A DNA stretch of 64,000 nt from VRUE01 sp036376915 (GTDB lineage Bacteria > Actinomycetota > Thermoleophilia > Solirubrobacterales > 70-9): the NCBI GenBank assembly GCA_036376915.1, contig DASUZK010000059.1, forward strand, positions 62,001 through 126,000, written 5' to 3'. A program made the translations under genes and the position numbers. Below the pieces are notes generated by a model. It had not been told where the DNA came from. It saw only the letters and a list, made by a program, of their open reading frames with translations, and did no database searches. Below, piece by piece: positions 50,053 to 58,094 of this stretch (position 1 is the first letter of the stretch; the number at the start of each line of letters is the position of its first letter).

Positions 50053-50916
50053 AGTTCTAGGAGGGAGGGCGGCGGCGATCTGGGGCGGGTCTTCGATCTG
50101 GGGGTAGTGACCGAGCTCGGAGAGCTCGGTCACAGGGACGGCGGGGCGGAGCTCGCGCATCGCCGCCAGCACTTCGGTCGTCGCCACCCGGTCGAGCAGG
50201 CCCCAGGCGAGGCTGAGGTCGCCGGGCCACTCGCGAATCGCGCCGTGCCAGCGGCCGGCGTGCTCTTCGCGCTGGTCCATGTAGGAGATCAGGCGGTGGC
50301 CGAGGGTGCGGCCGCCGTTGTGGCAGAGCAGCGACCACTGGTCGGCCGCCTCCTCCTCTTCGAGCGGGTGGGCCGCGGAGAAGACCGAGCCGAACTGCTG
50401 GCGGAAGACGCGCTCGCTGGAGAGCCGCGCGAAGAGCGGGCCGAAGCGGCTGCGCAGGATCCGCTGGCCGAGGATCGGGCTCGCCCGTTCCAGCACCATG
50501 CTGCCGTTGAAGAGCAGGATGCCGGCGACGTCCATCTCCAGCTTCCCTTCCAGGTCGCGGGCCATCAGCTCGTTGGCGACCGAGGTGCCCATGTCGTGGG
50601 CGGCGAGGAAGACCGGCCGGCCTTCGCCGTGCCGCCGCACCAGCTCCTCGGTCAGGTCCGCCTGCCAGAAGAGGCTGTAGTCGTGCGAGGTCGGCTTCTC
50701 GGAGAGGCCGAAGCCGAGGAAGTCGAAGGCGAGCACGTTGCGGCCGGGCAGCTCCGCGAGGAGCAGCCGCCAGTCGTAGGAGCTGGAGGGGAAGCCGTGC
50801 AGGAGGACCAGCAGCGGGCCCTCGCCCTGCTGGCGAAAGACGTGGATCGCGTGGCCGCGGAACTCCTCGGCCCCGCCCCGCTCCTGCCAGCGGCGCACCC
50901 GCTCGGTCAGCGCCAT
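50047..50916 (-). CDS. Alpha/beta hydrolase (haloalkane dehalogenase / epoxide hydrolase-like)
   Basis: A 289-residue hydrolase. The oxyanion region is LLVLLHGFPSSSYDWR, the nucleophile elbow is FLAAHDMGTSVAN, in which the residue after His is Asp rather than Ser, and LSELGHYPQIEDP carries the catalytic His. An Asp nucleophile is the mark of haloalkane dehalogenases and epoxide hydrolases. FNGSMVLERASPILGQ is like plant and bacterial relatives of unknown substrate. ATG 50916 is used; a GTG or ATG upstream would overlap the neighbour's promoter. Divergent from the queuosine-salvage gene. Confidence 0.86.
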   Translation of the reverse strand: MALTERVRRWQERGGAEEFRGHAIHVFRQQGEGPLLVLLHGFPSSSYDWRLLLAELPGRNVLAFDFLGFGLSEKPTSHDYSLFWQADLTEELVRRHGEGRPVFLAAHDMGTSVANELMARDLEGKLEMDVAGILLFNGSMVLERASPILGQRILRSRFGPLFARLSSERVFRQQFGSVFSAAHPLEEEEAADQWSLLCHNGGRTLGHRLISYMDQREEHAGRWHGAIREWPGDLSLAWGLLDRVATTEVLAAMRELRPAVPVTELSELGHYPQIEDPPQIAAALPPRTR

Positions 50917-50956
50917 CTCAGCGACCCGCTCCCATGCCCGCCATGATCTCACCGCG

Positions 50957-51889
50957 ATGGCCGATGACGTTCCCAACCGGGTTCGCACCGCCTGTGCATG
51001 GGTCGCCGGGCGGTCGCGGTCGGTGAAGATAGCCGGGGACGGGATCGAGGCCTACGCCGCCGCCCTGCCGGTACCGGCCGAGCTGCCCGCGCCCGACCCC
51101 GCGACGCACCTGGTCGAGGGCGATCGCGAGGCGCGGGCCGCGTTCGTCGTCTGCCTCGACGCGATCAACTTCGGCTCGGGCTGGTGGCCGACGATCCGCA
51201 AGCGTCCCGGCCACAGCGGCTACTTCACCATCGCGGCCGGCCTGACGGAGCGCTTCCGCGAGGAGGGCCCCTGGCCGGCTCGCGAGCTGACACGACTTGG
51301 GCCACCCGACGTCGCCGCCGCGCTCGATCAGGAGGCCGGCCATCCGCTGATGGCGCACTACGCGTCCGCGCTGCGCGACGTCGGCGAGCACGTCCTCGGC
51401 GACCATGGCGGCCGCTTCGAGGGGCTGCTCGATGCGGCCGGTGGCTCGGCTGTCGCCCTCACCGGCCTGCTGGCGGAGTGGGAGGCCTTCGCCGACGTCT
51501 CCACCTACGACGACCGCGCCGTCCCCTTCTTCAAGCGGGCGCAGATCGCCGCCGCGGACCTCAACCGCACCGGCGTAGCCGAGCTCGGCGGCGAAGACAG
51601 ACTCACCGCATTCGCCGACAACCTCGTCCCTCACGTGCTCCGACTCGATGGCGTGCTGCGATTGGACTCCGAGCTGGAGCGATCGATCGACGCCGGGGAG
51701 CTGCTCGAGCACGGCTCGCCCGAGGAGGTGGAGCTGCGCGCCTGCGCCGTGCACGCGATCGAGCTGCTCTCCGCCGCCACCGGCGGCCGCCTCTCTCCCG
51801 CTCAGATCGACGCCGCCCTCTGGAACCGCGGCGCCGAGCCCCGCTACAAGTCGGTCCCCCGACCCCGCTCGCGCAACACGGCCTATTAG
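50957..51889 (+). CDS. Queuosine 5'-phosphate N-glycosylase/hydrolase (Qng1, DUF2419)
   Basis: A 310-residue protein of the queuosine-salvage family, which releases the queuine base from queuosine monophosphate so that it can be put back into tRNA. Family strings are VVCLDAINFGSGWWPTIRKR, GYFTIAAGL, VPFFKRAQIAAADL, FADNLVPHVLRLDGVLR, EVELRACAVHAIELL and, near the end, WNRGAEPRYKSVPRPRSRNTAY, split here as WNRG and YKSVPRPRSRNTAY. Length is standard. No de novo queuosine gene is nearby. ATG start, 40 bases from the divergent hydrolase. Confidence 0.88.
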   Translation: MADDVPNRVRTACAWVAGRSRSVKIAGDGIEAYAAALPVPAELPAPDPATHLVEGDREARAAFVVCLDAINFGSGWWPTIRKRPGHSGYFTIAAGLTERFREEGPWPARELTRLGPPDVAAALDQEAGHPLMAHYASALRDVGEHVLGDHGGRFEGLLDAAGGSAVALTGLLAEWEAFADVSTYDDRAVPFFKRAQIAAADLNRTGVAELGGEDRLTAFADNLVPHVLRLDGVLRLDSELERSIDAGELLEHGSPEEVELRACAVHAIELLSAATGGRLSPAQIDAALWNRGAEPRYKSVPRPRSRNTAY

Positions 51890-51890
51890 C

Positions 51891-52688
51891 TCAACCCGCC
51901 GCTTCGGCGCGCTTCAGGCCGCCGTGGGCCCAGAGGGCGAAGAGGATCGGGAGGGTGAAGGCGATCGTGAAGGCGAGCGCGACGACCACCGGTTCGCCGG
52001 AGATGAAGCCGCGGCCGGCCTCGAGCAGGGCCGTCACCGGGTTGACCGAGGCGACGGCGTGGATCCAGCCGCTGAGCAGGCTGAGCGGCACGTAGACCGG
52101 CGCCAGGAAGAGGATGAGGAAGACCGGGAACTGCATCAGCGGCCCGCCCTGGATCGAGCGCACCCGCGTTGCCACTCCCGCCGCCCAGAGGGTTGCCGCC
52201 AGGTTGGTGAGGACGGCAAGCCCGAAGAGCCCGAAGATGTCGACGCCGCTGCCGCCGACCTCCATCCCCGCGACCAGCGCGATCGCGGTGAGGATGGCCC
52301 AGGTGATCAGGGCGCGAGTGAGCGCGGCGAGGGCGTAGCCGGCGACGATCCCGTTGCGGTTGGCGGCGGCGAGCAGGTAGCGGTTGGCGAAGCCGATCTC
52401 GAAGTCGCGTGCCATCGCGAAGCCGGTGAAGACGCCGCCGAACGCCGCGGACTGGAGCAGGACGAAGACGAACTGGAAGGCCGTGTAGCCGCTGGGGAAG
52501 TCGAAGCCGGGGACGCCGGCGATCGCCGAGAGCCCGCCGGCGAAGGCGACGAAGAAGAAGAGCGGGAAGACGACCGCCGGGACGAGGAAGGCCGGGTTGC
52601 TGAGGAAGTTGTGGACGCTGCGCCAGGCGACCGCGAGGGCGACGTCGCGGAAGCGGGCGGGCCGGGGGGCCCTGGCGGCGGCGCTCAC
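51891..52688 (-). CDS. ABC-2 type transporter permease
   Basis: A 265-residue membrane protein with six helices, the last gene of a three-gene exporter. Visible parts are FLVPAVVFPLFFFVAFAGGL, GFAMARDFEIGFANRYLLAA (the coupling-helix region) and VFLILFLAPVYVPLSLLSGW with the typical PVYVPL string of DrrB-like permeases. It pairs with the permease at 52685; start and stop overlap by four bases. The substrate may be a drug or lipid. Confidence 0.9.
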   Translation of the reverse strand: MSAAARAPRPARFRDVALAVAWRSVHNFLSNPAFLVPAVVFPLFFFVAFAGGLSAIAGVPGFDFPSGYTAFQFVFVLLQSAAFGGVFTGFAMARDFEIGFANRYLLAAANRNGIVAGYALAALTRALITWAILTAIALVAGMEVGGSGVDIFGLFGLAVLTNLAATLWAAGVATRVRSIQGGPLMQFPVFLILFLAPVYVPLSLLSGWIHAVASVNPVTALLEAGRGFISGEPVVVALAFTIAFTLPILFALWAHGGLKRAEAAG

Positions 52689-53467
52689 GTCCGCACCATC
52701 CGTGTCTTCAGGGCGCCGCTCGCCGCCGCCATGCCGACGGCGAGAACCGTCCCCGCGATGCCGAACCCGAGCGCGAGCGCGCCCGCATCCCAGCCTTCGA
52801 AGAGCAGCGAGCGGAACGCCTCGAGCAGATAGGTGACCGGATTGGCGGTGGCGATGGCGCGGAACCAGTCGGTCTGGATCAGGTCCAGCGGCAGCGCCAT
52901 CGCGGAGATGAAGAGGAAGACGAAGAAGACGGGAAAGAGGCTCTGCACCGCCTCTCCGGAGCCCGTGCGCAGGGCGGCGAAGAGGCCGATCGAGCCGAAG
53001 GCGACGGTGATCGAGACCGAGAGGGCGACGATGACGAGCGCCCCGGCGAAGCCCGTGGTCAGCTCGGCACCGGCGATGAGGCCGACGCTGAGGTAGGTGG
53101 CCGCCTGCAGCAGGCCGAGAGCGACCGCGCCGGCGAGCAGGCCGCTGAGCAGCGCCGCGCCGCGCAGGGGGGTGAGGGCGAGGCGGTTGAGGAACCCGGT
53201 CTCGATGTCGCGGGCGAGGTCCGTGCCCGAGTTCATCACCGAGAAGAGCGCCCCCTGCACGAAGGGCACGGCGAGGGCGAAGGTGAGGTAGGAGTCGGTG
53301 GGGAAGCCGGGCAGGCTGGTGGTGTCCTCGAGCCCACCCGAGTTGACCGCTAGCAGGAACATGGGGAAGATCAGCGCCGGCACGATCTGTGCCGGCTGGC
53401 GCAGGGTGCGGACGATCGAGCGGCGGGCCAGCTGCCCGACCTGAGTGCGCAGGCGCCGGTCGCTCAC
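52685..53467 (-). CDS. ABC-2 type transporter permease
   Basis: A 260-residue, six-helix permease homologous to its downstream partner: QIVPALIFPMFLLAVNSGGL, DLARDIETGFLNRLALTPLR (coupling region) and VFFVFLFISAMALPLDLIQT with FRAIATANPVTYLLEAFRSL, the usual end of the daunorubicin-type family. Two different half-size permeases would form a heterodimer. ATG overlaps the ATPase stop by four bases. Confidence 0.9.
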   Translation of the reverse strand: MSDRRLRTQVGQLARRSIVRTLRQPAQIVPALIFPMFLLAVNSGGLEDTTSLPGFPTDSYLTFALAVPFVQGALFSVMNSGTDLARDIETGFLNRLALTPLRGAALLSGLLAGAVALGLLQAATYLSVGLIAGAELTTGFAGALVIVALSVSITVAFGSIGLFAALRTGSGEAVQSLFPVFFVFLFISAMALPLDLIQTDWFRAIATANPVTYLLEAFRSLLFEGWDAGALALGFGIAGTVLAVGMAAASGALKTRMVRT

Positions 53468-54477
53468 GCCGGGCTCACGGCCTCCGCTTCGGGCTCGGGC
53501 TCCTCCGCCTCCTCGGCGCCCTCCAGCGAGCGTCCGGTCTTGGCCAGGAAGACGTCGTCGAGCGAGGGCGCGTGCAGTTGCAGGGTCTCGATCGCGATGC
53601 CCTCCGAATCGAGTGCCCGCACGACCTCGGCCAGCTGCGCCTCGCCGCCCTCGAGCCGTGCCGCCGCCGCCCGTGGGGAGGCGCCCGCGGCCGGGCCGAA
53701 GCGCTCCAGGACCGCGGCCAGCCGCTGGCGCTCGCCGGGGTCCTGCGGCACCGCTTCGACCGTGGGCCTTCCGATCTCCGCCTTCAGCTCGGCCGGCGAG
53801 CCCTCGGCGACGATGTGCCCGTGGTCGATGATTCCCACCCGCGCGGCCAGCGCGTCGGCCTCCTCCAGGTACTGGGTGGTGAGGAAGACGGTGACGCCGT
53901 CCTCGACGGCGAGGCGCGAAACCTCTTCCCAGAGCGCGGTGCGGCTCTGGATGTCGAGCCCGGTCGTCGGCTCGTCGAGGAAGAGGATGCTCGGCCGGTG
54001 CGCCAGTGCCAGTGCCAGGTCGAGCCGTCGTTTCATCCCGCCGGAGTAACCGCCGACCCTGCGGTCCGCGGCCTGCGAGAGGCCGACCCGCTCGAGCAGC
54101 TCCTGTCCTCGCTCCTGCCGTTCGGCCTTGCCGATCCCGTGCAGGGCGGTCTGCAGCCGCATGTGCTCGCGCCCGGTCAGCAGCGGGTCCAGGGCGGCCT
54201 CCTGCAGCGCCGCCCCGATCGAGGCGCGCACGCGCGGCCCCTGCTTGACGATGTCGAAGCCCGCGACCCGCGCCGTCCCGGCCGTCGGCGGCAGCAGCGT
54301 GGTCAGCATCAGCACCGTGGTCGACTTGCCGGCGCCGTTGGGGCCGAGGAACCCGTATATCTCCCCGGCCTCGACCCGCAGGTCGATGCCGTCAACCGCG
54401 CGCGGCCCGTTCTTGAACTCGCGCACGAGCCCCTCGACCTCTATGCCGGTGCCGCCCGGTCCCCGCTCGGCAGTCAT
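53464..54477 (-). CDS. ABC transporter ATP-binding protein (DrrA-like exporter)
   Basis: A 337-residue ATPase. Walker A is GFLGPNGAGKSTT, the Q-loop region ALQEAALDPLLTGREHMRLQ, the signature YSGGMKRRLDLALAL, Walker B ILFLDEPTTGLD and the switch His is in TQYLEEADALA, where the usual His is replaced by Gln-Tyr context (TTQYLEEAD), as in DrrA proteins. The extra C-terminal 100 residues (ALDSEGIAIETLQLHAPSLD, DVFLAKTGRSLE) are the DrrA extension. It powers the two permeases that follow. Export of an antibiotic or lipid is the usual role. Confidence 0.93.
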   Translation of the reverse strand: MTAERGPGGTGIEVEGLVREFKNGPRAVDGIDLRVEAGEIYGFLGPNGAGKSTTVLMLTTLLPPTAGTARVAGFDIVKQGPRVRASIGAALQEAALDPLLTGREHMRLQTALHGIGKAERQERGQELLERVGLSQAADRRVGGYSGGMKRRLDLALALAHRPSILFLDEPTTGLDIQSRTALWEEVSRLAVEDGVTVFLTTQYLEEADALAARVGIIDHGHIVAEGSPAELKAEIGRPTVEAVPQDPGERQRLAAVLERFGPAAGASPRAAAARLEGGEAQLAEVVRALDSEGIAIETLQLHAPSLDDVFLAKTGRSLEGAEEAEEPEPEAEAVSPA

Positions 54478-54512
54478 CGCCCGCAGGCTAGCTGAGGGCT
54501 GCGCCGAGCCCT

Positions 54513-55127
54513 CTATGCCGTCGCGGACGCCGCGGCGCGGAACAGGTGCGCCGAGGGGATGCCGATGACCTCTCCTTCGAAGCGCTTCTCGTGGCCGTAG
54601 ACGACCCAGGTGGTGTCGATTTCCCCGATGTCGAGGTCGAGGCGGAGCTCGTCTTCGTGCTCTTCGAAGTGCTCCATGTGGGTGAGGCCCGAGTCATAGC
54701 GGCCTTCCAGCAACTCCTCGCCGACGATCGGCTTGGAGGCGACGTCGACGATCTCCTCCCACTGGGAGAGGTCGACGTAGCCCTTGGTGGCGGGGACGAT
54801 CCCCAGCGAGCGCGGCTCCTCGACGTCGCGGCGGCTGAGCAGGACCAGGTGCTTGGTCGGGTAGATGAAGGTGTCGACAACGAAGATCTCGGTCCAGTGC
54901 TTCTCGGTGATCTCGTGCACCTTCGGGTGGGCGCTGCACTGGACGAGGAAGGAGCCGGGCGCTTCGCGGACCATCTCCAGGCCGACGAAGAAGTCGGTGA
55001 TCAGCTCGATCTCGTAGTTCTCGACGCCCTGGAAGCGCATGTAGCTCTGGACCGCGCGCTCGTGACAGGTGCCCTCGGGGCCGAGGGTGACGATCGTGAC
55101 CTTGCCGCTTGCGGTGCCCGCCTCCAT
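54513..55127 (-). CDS. Prephenate dehydratase-fold protein (BacA / prephenate decarboxylase-like)
   Basis: A 204-residue protein. The start VTIVTLGPEGTCHERAVQSY resembles the prephenate-binding start of PheA, but the catalytic TRF motif and the ACT domain are missing. The rest (LVQCSAHPKVHEI, FIYPTKHLVLLSRRDV, SLGIVPATKGYVDL and later SGLTHMEHFEEHEDELRLDL) follows the spacing of BacA-type prephenate decarboxylases used in bacilysin-like pathways. The match is by eye, and a plain solute-binding fold is an alternative. No other bacilysin genes are adjacent. ATG 55127 is chosen as the conserved fold begins ten residues later. Confidence 0.65.
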   Translation of the reverse strand: MEAGTASGKVTIVTLGPEGTCHERAVQSYMRFQGVENYEIELITDFFVGLEMVREAPGSFLVQCSAHPKVHEITEKHWTEIFVVDTFIYPTKHLVLLSRRDVEEPRSLGIVPATKGYVDLSQWEEIVDVASKPIVGEELLEGRYDSGLTHMEHFEEHEDELRLDLDIGEIDTTWVVYGHEKRFEGEVIGIPSAHLFRAAASATA

Positions 55128-55205
55128 GCGAGCAGCAAGGCTAGGTGAATGAACAGGAAAGATCAAGCAGTGGGACGCCCAAACGCAGGCCTTCGCGGCC
55201 GGCCT

Positions 55206-55231
55206 GGTTCCCTCCTCTCTCCGCGGGGTAG
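55206..55231 (+). promoter_or_regulatory. Stress-sigma-like promoter before a small membrane protein gene
   Basis: GGTTC (55206-55210), 15 bases, GGGTAG (55226-55231). This resembles the GTTT / GGGTA(T) promoters read by SigB/SigF-type sigma factors. The ATG at 55282 is 50 bases downstream with AAGGAGGAG in front of it. Confidence 0.5.
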
Positions 55232-55281
55232 TCACACCCAGACGCGCGAGCCGCTTCGCGCCCGATCAAGGAGGAGAAAAG

Positions 55282-55446
55282 ATGGCTACGGAGAGAAGCT
55301 CGGGGGGAGCCGGGATCTCGCTCGGCGGGATCCTCGTCATCGTCGGCATCGTCCTGATGATCGTCTGGAGCTTCTGGATCGGCCTGATCGTGACCCTGGT
55401 CGGCCTGATCGCCTTCGGCGGCTTCGCCAAGGGGAAGTGGTACTGA
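55282..55446 (+). CDS. 54-residue hydrophobic membrane protein
   Basis: A small protein: after a short polar start (ATERSSGGAGI) come two hydrophobic helices (LGGILVIVGIVLMIVWSFW and GLIVTLVGLIAFGGF) and a basic end (KGKWY). AAGGAGGAG six bases before the ATG is one of the strongest ribosome sites in the window, which supports it as a real gene despite its size. It resembles short stress-associated membrane proteins of actinobacteria in general form, but I do not recognise a family. Confidence 0.8.
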   Translation: MATERSSGGAGISLGGILVIVGIVLMIVWSFWIGLIVTLVGLIAFGGFAKGKWY

Positions 55447-55485
55447 GCGAGTCCGCTCTGGCGGGCGCTGCCCCGCTGGGGGAGC

Positions 55486-55515
55486 TTGACAGGTGACTAA
55501 ATAGTCACCTATAGT
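55486..55515 (+). promoter_or_regulatory. Sigma-70 promoter with embedded ArsR operator
   Basis: TTGACA (55486-55491), an 18-base spacer and TATAGT (55510-55515). The spacer contains a perfect 8-bp dyad, AGGTGACT-AAAT-AGTCACCT (55491-55510), so a bound dimer would block RNA polymerase. The ATG at 55523 is seven bases after the -10 box, so the transcript should start at or next to the ATG and be leaderless. Confidence 0.8.
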
Positions 55516-55522
55516 GGGGGCC

Positions 55523-56287
55523 ATGGACGAGGTGTTCAAGGCGCTCGCCGACCCGACCCGCCGCAAACTGCTCGACGAGCTGTTCGAGCAGGATGGCCAG
55601 TCGCTGACCGCCCTCGAGGCGAGGCTGCCGATGACGCGCTTCGGCGTGATGAAGCACCTGCGGGTGCTCGAGGAGACCGGGCTGATCACGACCCGCAAGC
55701 GCGGGCGGGAGAAGCTGCACTTCCTCAACCCCGTCCCGATCCGGCTCGTCCACGACCGCTGGGTGAGCAAGTACGCCGAGCCATGGGCCGCGGCCCTGAC
55801 CGGCCTCAAGCGCGAACTGGAGGAGAGGACGATGGAGAAGGTGTTCGAGATCTACATCAAGACGACCCCGGAGCGGCTCTGGGAGGCGATCGTCGACGAC
55901 GAGGTGCGCCAGCGCTACAACTTCGGCGTCGGCGTGCGCTCCGAGTGGACGCCGGGCTCGCCCTACGAGGGGTTCCACCCCGGCGCGGGGATCGCGATCG
56001 CCGCGGGCGAGAACCTCGAGGTGGATCCGCCGCGGCGGCTGGTGCAGAGCTTCAACGCCCTGTGGAGCGACCAGGTGAAGAGCGAAAGGACCTCGCGGGT
56101 GACCTGGGAGATCGAGCAGGTGGAGGACTCCTGCCGGCTCACGGTCACCCACGACCAGCTGGCCGAGGAGGCCAACGACGAACTCTTCGGCGGCTGGCCG
56201 ATGATTCTCTCCGGCCTCAAGACGCTGCTGGAGACCGGCGAGGCGCTGACGACGCCGGGGTCGCTGCGCTACGCGCAGGCCGGCTGA
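55523..56287 (+). CDS. ArsR-type regulator fused to a SRPBCC (AHSA1) domain
   Basis: A 254-residue fusion. Residues 1-100 are an ArsR winged helix (FKALADPTRRKLLDELFEQD, RLPMTRFGVMKHLRVLEETG, LITTRKRGREKLHFLNP). Residues 108-254 are a START-like AHSA1 domain (FEIYIKTTPERLWEAIVDDE, PRRLVQSFNALW, and the closing GGWPMILSGLKTLLETGEAL). In many genomes these are two adjacent genes; here they form one chain. The SRPBCC part could bind a hydrophobic ligand and control the DNA-binding part. No metal-binding cysteine motif is visible, so it is not a metal sensor. It probably represses itself through the dyad in its promoter. Confidence 0.9.
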   Translation: MDEVFKALADPTRRKLLDELFEQDGQSLTALEARLPMTRFGVMKHLRVLEETGLITTRKRGREKLHFLNPVPIRLVHDRWVSKYAEPWAAALTGLKRELEERTMEKVFEIYIKTTPERLWEAIVDDEVRQRYNFGVGVRSEWTPGSPYEGFHPGAGIAIAAGENLEVDPPRRLVQSFNALWSDQVKSERTSRVTWEIEQVEDSCRLTVTHDQLAEEANDELFGGWPMILSGLKTLLETGEALTTPGSLRYAQAG

Positions 56288-56288
56288 G

Positions 56289-56313
56289 GGTTTGAGCTTC
56301 GCCAGGTGGGTAG
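56289..56313 (+). promoter_or_regulatory. Stress-sigma-like promoter before the cupredoxin gene
   Basis: GGTTT (56289-56293), 14 bases, GGGTAG (56308-56313), ten bases before the ATG at 56324. It is the closest of the four in this region to the GTTT / GGGTA(T) consensus of SigB/SigF-type factors. Confidence 0.55.
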
Positions 56314-56323
56314 CTCCTCTGGG

Positions 56324-56773
56324 ATGAGTCTTCACCGGACAATCGCCCTGGCGGCGATCGCGACAACTCTCGCGCTCGCCGCCTGTGGCGATGACTCCGG
56401 CTCCGAGACGACCGGCGAAAGCCTCGCTCCCACTACTGAAGAAAGCCCCGCACCTTCGACCGAAGGCGGGTCCCAGACCGGCGAAAACGCCCCCGCCCCC
56501 AGCGGCGAGGCCGTCAGCTCCGAAAAAGTCACTATCTCGGGCTTCGCGTACGACCCCGAAGCCGTGACCATCCAGGCCGGCGGCAAGGTGATCTGGCAGA
56601 ACGAGGACTCGGCCGAGCACACCGCGACCCTCGACGATGGCAGCTTCGACACCGGCGCCCTGGCCGAAGGCAAGCTCAAGTCGGAGTCCTTCAAGGAGCC
56701 CGGCACCTACGCCTACCACTGCGAGATCCACCCGCAGATGAAAGGAACGGTCGAGGTCGTCGAATCGGGCTGA
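56324..56773 (+). CDS. Cupredoxin (plastocyanin/azurin-like) lipoprotein
   Basis: A 149-residue exported protein. The signal peptide ends with the lipobox LAAC, so it is anchored by a lipid on Cys. A Ser/Thr/Pro/Glu-rich linker of about 40 residues leads to a cupredoxin fold (VTISGFAYDPEAVTIQAGGK, VIWQNEDSAEHTATLDDGSF). The type-1 copper ligands are all present: His in EHTAT, then Cys, His and Met in YHCEIHPQMKG. It may carry electrons or copper on the cell surface. Upstream is a stress-type promoter motif; the SpoIIE-type phosphatase follows 16 bases later, probably in one transcript. Confidence 0.92.
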   Translation: MSLHRTIALAAIATTLALAACGDDSGSETTGESLAPTTEESPAPSTEGGSQTGENAPAPSGEAVSSEKVTISGFAYDPEAVTIQAGGKVIWQNEDSAEHTATLDDGSFDTGALAEGKLKSESFKEPGTYAYHCEIHPQMKGTVEVVESG

Positions 56774-56789
56774 TGTATGGTCGCCATAG

Positions 56790-57827
56790 GTGCTGGAGAA
56801 CGTCTCCAATCCCGCCCGGATCGCCTGGGTCTGTACGGCGGCGCTGGTCGTCTTCGTCGCCTGGCTGGCGACCCCCGAGGGAGCCCATCTCGGCATCGGC
56901 TTCTTCTACGCCGTGCCGGTCGGGGCGGCCGCCTGGTGGGGTGGCGGTCGTGCCGCCGTCGCCGCTGTCGTGGGTTGCACCGCTCTCTACGTCATCGGAG
57001 CTCAGATCCAGCCCGTGGGCGACTTTGGGCCGGCGCTTGCCGTGCGTCTCGCCGCTTTTGTCGCGGTTGCGTTCTGTGTCGTTGCGGTCAGGAGGCGCCT
57101 GGTCGTTCTGGAGCACTCGGCCGAGGAACTCGAGGCGATCCGCGCGGCGCTTGCCCCCTCACAGGTGCCTGCTCTGTCCGACGTGGAAGCCGCTGCCACC
57201 TTCGTCCCCTCCGAACTGGGGGTGTCGGGAGACTTCTACCTACTGACCAACGGGCCGGATGGCTCCACCCTCGCCATCGTCGGCGACGTGGCGGGGCATG
57301 GAGCAGAGGCTGCTCGGGTGGCGACTTTCGTGCGCGCCCGGCTGGCGGCCTTCGCCGCCAGCACCAGCGATCCCGCCGAATTGCTGACGCTCGCCAACGC
57401 CGCCCTTGCCGACCGACCCCGCCGCAATCGCAAGCTGATCAGTGCGGTCTGCATGCGCTACCACCCCGAGGATTCCCACCTGTCTTGGGCGACCGCCGGT
57501 CACCCCCCGCCCCTGCGGCTGCCCGGGCTGGAGGAGCTGCCCGGCGCCGGCGACACCTTCCTGCTCGGGGCGAGCGCAGGTCTCGATCTTCGCAACGCCG
57601 AGCTGAGGCTGGCGAACGGCGAGGGGGCCCTTGCCTACACCGATGGTGCCACCGACGTGCGCCGCGAGGGCGCCATGCTCGGCCTTCCAGGACTGTCGCA
57701 CATGCTCTCGCCCTTCACCGACCTGCCGGCGAAAAAGATGATGGACCGGGCAGAGGAGGCGATCCTAGGCTGGGCCGAGGCTCCGATCCGAGACGACCTC
57801 TGCGTTCTCGTCGTCAAGCCGAAGTGA
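56790..57827 (+). CDS. Membrane SpoIIE-type PP2C phosphatase
   Basis: A 345-residue protein. Three or four membrane helices fill the first 110 residues (TAALVVFVAWLATPEGAHLG, VGAAAWWGGGRAAVAAVVGC, LAAFVAVAFCVVAVRR), then a short coiled linker, then the SpoIIE catalytic domain with VSGDFYLLTNGPDG, IVGDVAGHGAEAARV, ATAGHPPPLRLPG, LAYTDGATDVRREG and APIRDDLCVLVV. The metal-binding acidic residues are kept. Such enzymes dephosphorylate anti-anti-sigma factors in partner-switching control of stress sigma factors. No anti-sigma gene is in the window. GTG start. Confidence 0.9.
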   Translation: MLENVSNPARIAWVCTAALVVFVAWLATPEGAHLGIGFFYAVPVGAAAWWGGGRAAVAAVVGCTALYVIGAQIQPVGDFGPALAVRLAAFVAVAFCVVAVRRRLVVLEHSAEELEAIRAALAPSQVPALSDVEAAATFVPSELGVSGDFYLLTNGPDGSTLAIVGDVAGHGAEAARVATFVRARLAAFAASTSDPAELLTLANAALADRPRRNRKLISAVCMRYHPEDSHLSWATAGHPPPLRLPGLEELPGAGDTFLLGASAGLDLRNAELRLANGEGALAYTDGATDVRREGAMLGLPGLSHMLSPFTDLPAKKMMDRAEEAILGWAEAPIRDDLCVLVVKPK

Positions 57828-57977
57828 TTCGGGCTTCTCCGCGCCCGGGGCGAGGCGGAAGAGCTTGAAGGTCAGCGGCGCGGAGACGCGGTCGCGAATC
57901 TGGCATCGGGGGCAGTTTTCGAGCGCAGTCGCATGCATCTCGCTGTAGCGGCTGCCGCACCTCTCGCACGTGAACAT
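57765..57977 (-). CDS. Small zinc-ribbon protein
   Basis: A 70-residue protein with two cysteine pairs, CERC (4 and 7) and CPRC (22 and 25), which would bind one zinc ion, followed by a less conserved tail. AGGAGGAG immediately before the ATG is a strong ribosome site. The gene overlaps the convergent phosphatase by 63 bases. A stress-type promoter motif lies 38 bases upstream. Function not known; similar short ribbons bind nucleic acids or proteins. Confidence 0.75.
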   Translation of the reverse strand: MFTCERCGSRYSEMHATALENCPRCQIRDRVSAPLTFKLFRLAPGAEKPESLRLDDENAEVVSDRSLGPA

Positions 57978-58014
57978 CTCTTCTCCTCCTCTGGCCGTGT
58001 CGGACTACAGGCAG

Positions 58015-58041
58015 ATACCCCGTTTGCCCTGAGGTCTAACC
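58015..58041 (-). promoter_or_regulatory. Stress-sigma-like promoter before the zinc-ribbon gene
   Basis: On the minus strand, GGTTA (58041-58037), 16 bases, GGGTAT (58020-58015). The -10 part matches the SigB/SigF-type GGGTAT exactly, the -35 part only in GTT. The ATG is at 57977. Confidence 0.5.
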
Positions 58042-58094
58042 GCTCGCGACTTTTTCTTGGCCGGCGCGGCCGGAGACGGGCCCTCATGGAGTGC

